Below the pieces are notes generated by a model, which made no database searches, was not told the DNA's origin, and saw only the letters and a list, made by a program, of their open reading frames with translations. A stretch of 64,000 bases of DNA from an uncultured Blautia sp. Its GTDB lineage: Bacteria > Bacillota > Clostridia > Lachnospirales > Lachnospiraceae. Where the stretch lies: assembly GCA_937893675.1 (NCBI GenBank), contig CALBGI010000049.1, positions 35,832 through 99,831 on the forward strand, given 5' to 3'. Both the position numbers and the translations under genes were made by a program. The stretch's first letter is position 1. The number at the start of each line of letters is the position of its first letter. This document shows, in pieces, positions 63,048-64,000 of the stretch.

Positions 63048-63374
63048 ATGAGCAGAAAAAAGTTCAAAGACTTGAATTTAAAAGACGCTTTTCTTTTTGG
63101 CGCAGCATTGTCAGACGAAGAAACCTGCCGGATGATCCTGGAGCTGGTTCTCGGAAGAAATATTTCCCATGTGAAGGTGCACACAGAGCATACCTTTCTG
63201 TACAGTTCAGATTACCGCATGGTACGGCTGGATGTTTATGCATCCGATGACGTTCAGGTGAGCTATGATATGGAAATGCAGAACAAAGATGAAAAAACCT
63301 CCCCAAACGAAGCCGCTACCATCTTGCAGAAATGGATGTAAATTCTTTACGCCCCGGAGAGAGCTTCGAAGATC
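63048..63374 (+). pseudogene. Rpn-family PD-(D/E)XK nuclease gene, frameshifted and split by IS66
   Basis: N-terminal part of a recombination-promoting nuclease/putative transposase (Rpn family). It begins MSRKKFKDLNLKDAFLFG (ATG 63048 after AAAGGAAG) and runs to VSYDMEMQNKDEK; the family's catalytic D/E residues lie in LDVYA and YDMEMQ. The frame then stops at 63341. Adding one base to the A6 run at 63292-63297 restores NLPKRSRYHLAEMDVNSLRPGESFED, the usual continuation, which ends at 63374 where the IS66 end begins. The family is normally about 250-300 residues, so the rest should lie beyond the insertion. Confidence 0.85.
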
Positions 63375-63402
63375 GTAAGCGCTTAATTTTTAGGTATGAT
63401 AG

Positions 63403-63434
63403 AAAAAAATCCCCGACTACTTTTCAGTAGCCGG
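63403..63434 (-). terminator. Terminator at the IS66 transposase end
   Basis: Stem of 9 bp (63413-63421 with 63426-63434, one G-U on the minus strand), GAAA tetraloop, and a UUUUUUU tract (63409-63403). It contains the transposase stop codon and would block transcription leaving the element. Confidence 0.75.
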
Positions 63435-64000
63435 AGCACCTTGACAATTCACATATGATTGATTTGATTCGTTTGCACGACGTTCGATTTCAGCTTTGAC
63501 GGTTTCGTTCCATGGAGCCAGAAGTTCTAATTCATCATCACTCATTCTATCATCAGGTAGTTTTTCCAGCAGATAAGTAAGATAGTGATAGACGTTTACG
63601 CCATTGGCTTTTGCCATCTCTACCATTGTGTACACGATAGCGCTGGCCTGGGCTCCGTTTGGTGTATCGCAGAACAGCCAGTTTTTACGGCCTACTGTAA
63701 ACGGGCGTATCGCATTTTCGCTGAGATTATTAGAAAAACTGCAGCGGCCATCTTCCAGATAGGTGGAAAGACAGGAGCGGCGGTTCTGAATGTAGGTGAC
63801 AGCTTTATCCATTCTGCTTCCACGTGTAGGGCTCTGTTGGTCAAGCCACGACAAAAAGCCTTCTACTACCGGCTTTTCTTTTTCAAGACGCGCTTTTTTG
63901 ATAGCATCGAAGGAAGAATACTTTGAGCTGATCATATCTTCCAGATGGAAGAGCTGGTTAATGTACAGCATTCCCTGTACGGATGGCTGGGTATAATCCA
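63417..64000 (-). CDS. IS66 transposase (TnpC), C-terminal part
   Basis: C-terminal 194 residues of the IS66 DDE transposase; the frame is open to the window edge, so the start is missing. Motifs include the last catalytic Glu region NNLSENAIRPFTVGRKNWLF and the family tail GAQASAIVYTMVEMAKANG...YLTYLLEKLPD. The helical segment before it (LFHLEDMI, ARLEKEKPVVEGFLSWL) is typical of the insertion between catalytic residues. Confidence 0.92.
   Translation of the reverse strand, partial: DYTQPSVQGMLYINQLFHLEDMISSKYSSFDAIKKARLEKEKPVVEGFLSWLDQQSPTRGSRMDKAVTYIQNRRSCLSTYLEDGRCSFSNNLSENAIRPFTVGRKNWLFCDTPNGAQASAIVYTMVEMAKANGVNVYHYLTYLLEKLPDDRMSDDELELLAPWNETVKAEIERRANESNQSYVNCQGAPATEK

Larger units (their letters stand above)
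63375..64000 (-). mobile_element. IS66-family insertion element, one end
   Basis: The element begins at 63375 with GTAAGCGCTTAATTTTTAGG; GTAAGCG is the usual start of IS66 terminal repeats. It contains the 3' part of the transposase and leaves the window at 64000. The 8 bp before it (CGAAGATC, 63367-63374) is the predicted target duplication; the second copy should follow the other end. Confidence 0.8.

Overview
The window looks like chromosome from a gut Firmicute of the Lachnospiraceae (Blautia-like). The basis is qualitative: strong GGAGG ribosome binding sites, sigma-A type promoters (TTGACA-17-TATAAT), Bce-type peptide-resistance modules, YesMN-type two-component systems, several glycoside hydrolases, a LysRS fused to a tRNA-binding domain, and bacterial microcompartment (BMC) shell genes. 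No rRNA, tRNA, CRISPR array or prophage was found. Most genes lie on the minus strand.

Layout. 1-7112: two divergent, paralogous FtsX-type ABC modules sharing a regulatory region with mirrored tandem 11-bp repeats; the right-hand module continues into an OmpR-type response regulator and an intramembrane-sensing histidine kinase. 7109-18926: an eight-gene leftward operon with a two-permease sugar importer, a YesN/YesM pair, a GH78 alpha-L-rhamnosidase and glycerate kinase. 19128-19799: an MNT antitoxin and a frameshifted HEPN toxin. 20090-22524: greA-lysS. 22662-35539: a long leftward housekeeping run (cvfB, dnaE, pfkA, ktrB, ktrA, an rRNA methyltransferase, nfeD, an SPFH protein, argF, birA, a small unknown, dusB).

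35793-37187: a stand-alone Spo0A-type DNA-binding protein divergent from an XRE regulator. 37226-46903: a galactoside locus (PLP lyase, MalEFG-like importer without its ATPase, GH36 alpha-galactosidase, PocR-AraC regulator, second AraC regulator, divergent URO-D-like protein). 46983-49979: araD with a probable AraR operator and a repeat-bearing 5' leader, an acyl-ACP thioesterase, a VOC protein and a BRO-N protein. 50157-52897: a NahK-like sugar kinase divergent from a satellite BMC set of two EutS/PduU-type shell proteins and EutP/PduV. 52901-54928: an AgrC/LytTR-type two-component pair. 55057-62795: a leftward operon of GH78 rhamnosidase, GPH symporter, a domain-swapped membrane-anchored GH3 and a small membrane protein. 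63048-64000: an Rpn-family nuclease gene broken by a frameshift and by insertion of an IS66 element that runs off the right edge.

Together, the accessory parts suggest a glycan degrader using rhamnosides, beta-glucosides, alpha-galactosides and arabinose. Rhamnose breakdown can yield 1,2-propanediol, a usual cargo of BMCs; the link between the rhamnosidase operons and the satellite shell genes here is inference.
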